DNA of 23,037 nt, taken from IMG/VR virus record IMGVR_UViG_3300047481_000862, positions 1 through 23,037 of that record; one strand, 5' to 3'. The translations under genes were made by a program, and so were the position numbers. The number at the start of each line of letters is the position of its first letter. The stretch's first letter is position 1. The DNA comes from a virus. The notes beneath the pieces were generated by a model. That model did not search any database. It was given only the letters and a program-made list of their open reading frames with translations, and was not told the origin of the DNA. Shown piece by piece: positions 21,384 through 23,037 of the stretch.

Positions 21384-21391
21384 GGAGAATG

Positions 21392-21535
21392 ATGAAGAAG
21401 TTCAAAATAGATTGGTCAATCTTAACAGAGATTGCAGGTGTAAGTCTTGCTACATATGGAATTTATTTAGTTGATAAAGCAGCAGCATTTATTGGACTTG
21501 GAGTTTTCTTAGTCTGGTTAGTTGAAAAGGAGTAA
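21392..21535 (+). CDS. Small membrane protein (47 residues)
   Basis: AAGGAG (21382-21387) lies before two adjacent in-frame ATGs, 21389 and 21392; I use the second because of spacing. A basic start (MKKFKIDW) is followed by two short hydrophobic stretches (IAGVSLATYGIYLV and AAFIGLGVFLVWLV). It ends two bases' distance from the next ATG. Between the large terminase and fibre genes; function unknown. Confidence 0.55.
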   Translation: MKKFKIDWSILTEIAGVSLATYGIYLVDKAAAFIGLGVFLVWLVEKE

Positions 21536-21536
21536 C

Positions 21537-23037
<1,501 letters not shown>

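Overview
This window is a stretch of a tailed, siphovirus-like bacteriophage genome. It is AT-rich, every convincing gene is on the + strand, and genes are packed with ATGA or short overlaps. Phage hallmarks are the C-terminal end of a tape measure protein, minor tail and fibre proteins, an endolysin with holin-like proteins, an HNH nuclease, and small and large terminase subunits. The M15 endolysin, the SWARASLASV-type holin and the Cys/HTH protein at 16995 resemble proteins I know from phages of Actinobacteria. With the low GC, this suggests an aquatic actinobacterial host, but that is inference. No bacterial chromosomal genes, tRNA, CRISPR array or insertion sequence was seen.

Layout. (1) 1-3942: tail module (tape measure end, minor tail protein, two appendage proteins, the last a Pro-rich stalk with a 12-Cys tip). 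(2) 3989-10881: a tightly coupled cassette of small proteins, two Fe(II)/2-oxoglutarate oxygenase-like proteins, an O-fucosyltransferase-like and a GT11-like glycosyltransferase, an SGNH hydrolase, a NodU-type carbamoyltransferase and a GDP-mannose 3,5-epimerase. (3) 10878-12943: lysis module (membrane proteins, lipoprotein, holins, M15 peptidase, membrane-anchored transglycosylase read from an ATT start). (4) 12211-13288: three near-consensus sigma70 promoters, each followed by structured untranslated RNA, one ending in a rho-independent terminator. (5) 13289-18074: small unknown genes, a GT4 glycosyltransferase, and a promoter-led HNH/zinc-finger cluster. (6) 18087-21383: HNH nuclease, terminator, small terminase, a three-domain S1 protein, large terminase. 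(7) 21392-23037: small membrane protein, a beta-sandwich structural protein and a collagen-like fibre that runs off the window.

How the genes may work together. The epimerase could make GDP-L-galactose from host GDP-mannose in one step. The two transferases resemble families that use GDP-L-sugars. The oxygenases, SGNH protein and carbamoyltransferase could further decorate the product. The target may be the phage's own Pro-rich or Gly-X-Thr fibres, or the host surface. The S1 protein, translated between the terminase subunits, may bias translation or bind RNA late in infection. These functional links are inference; the gene order and motifs are read directly from the sequence.
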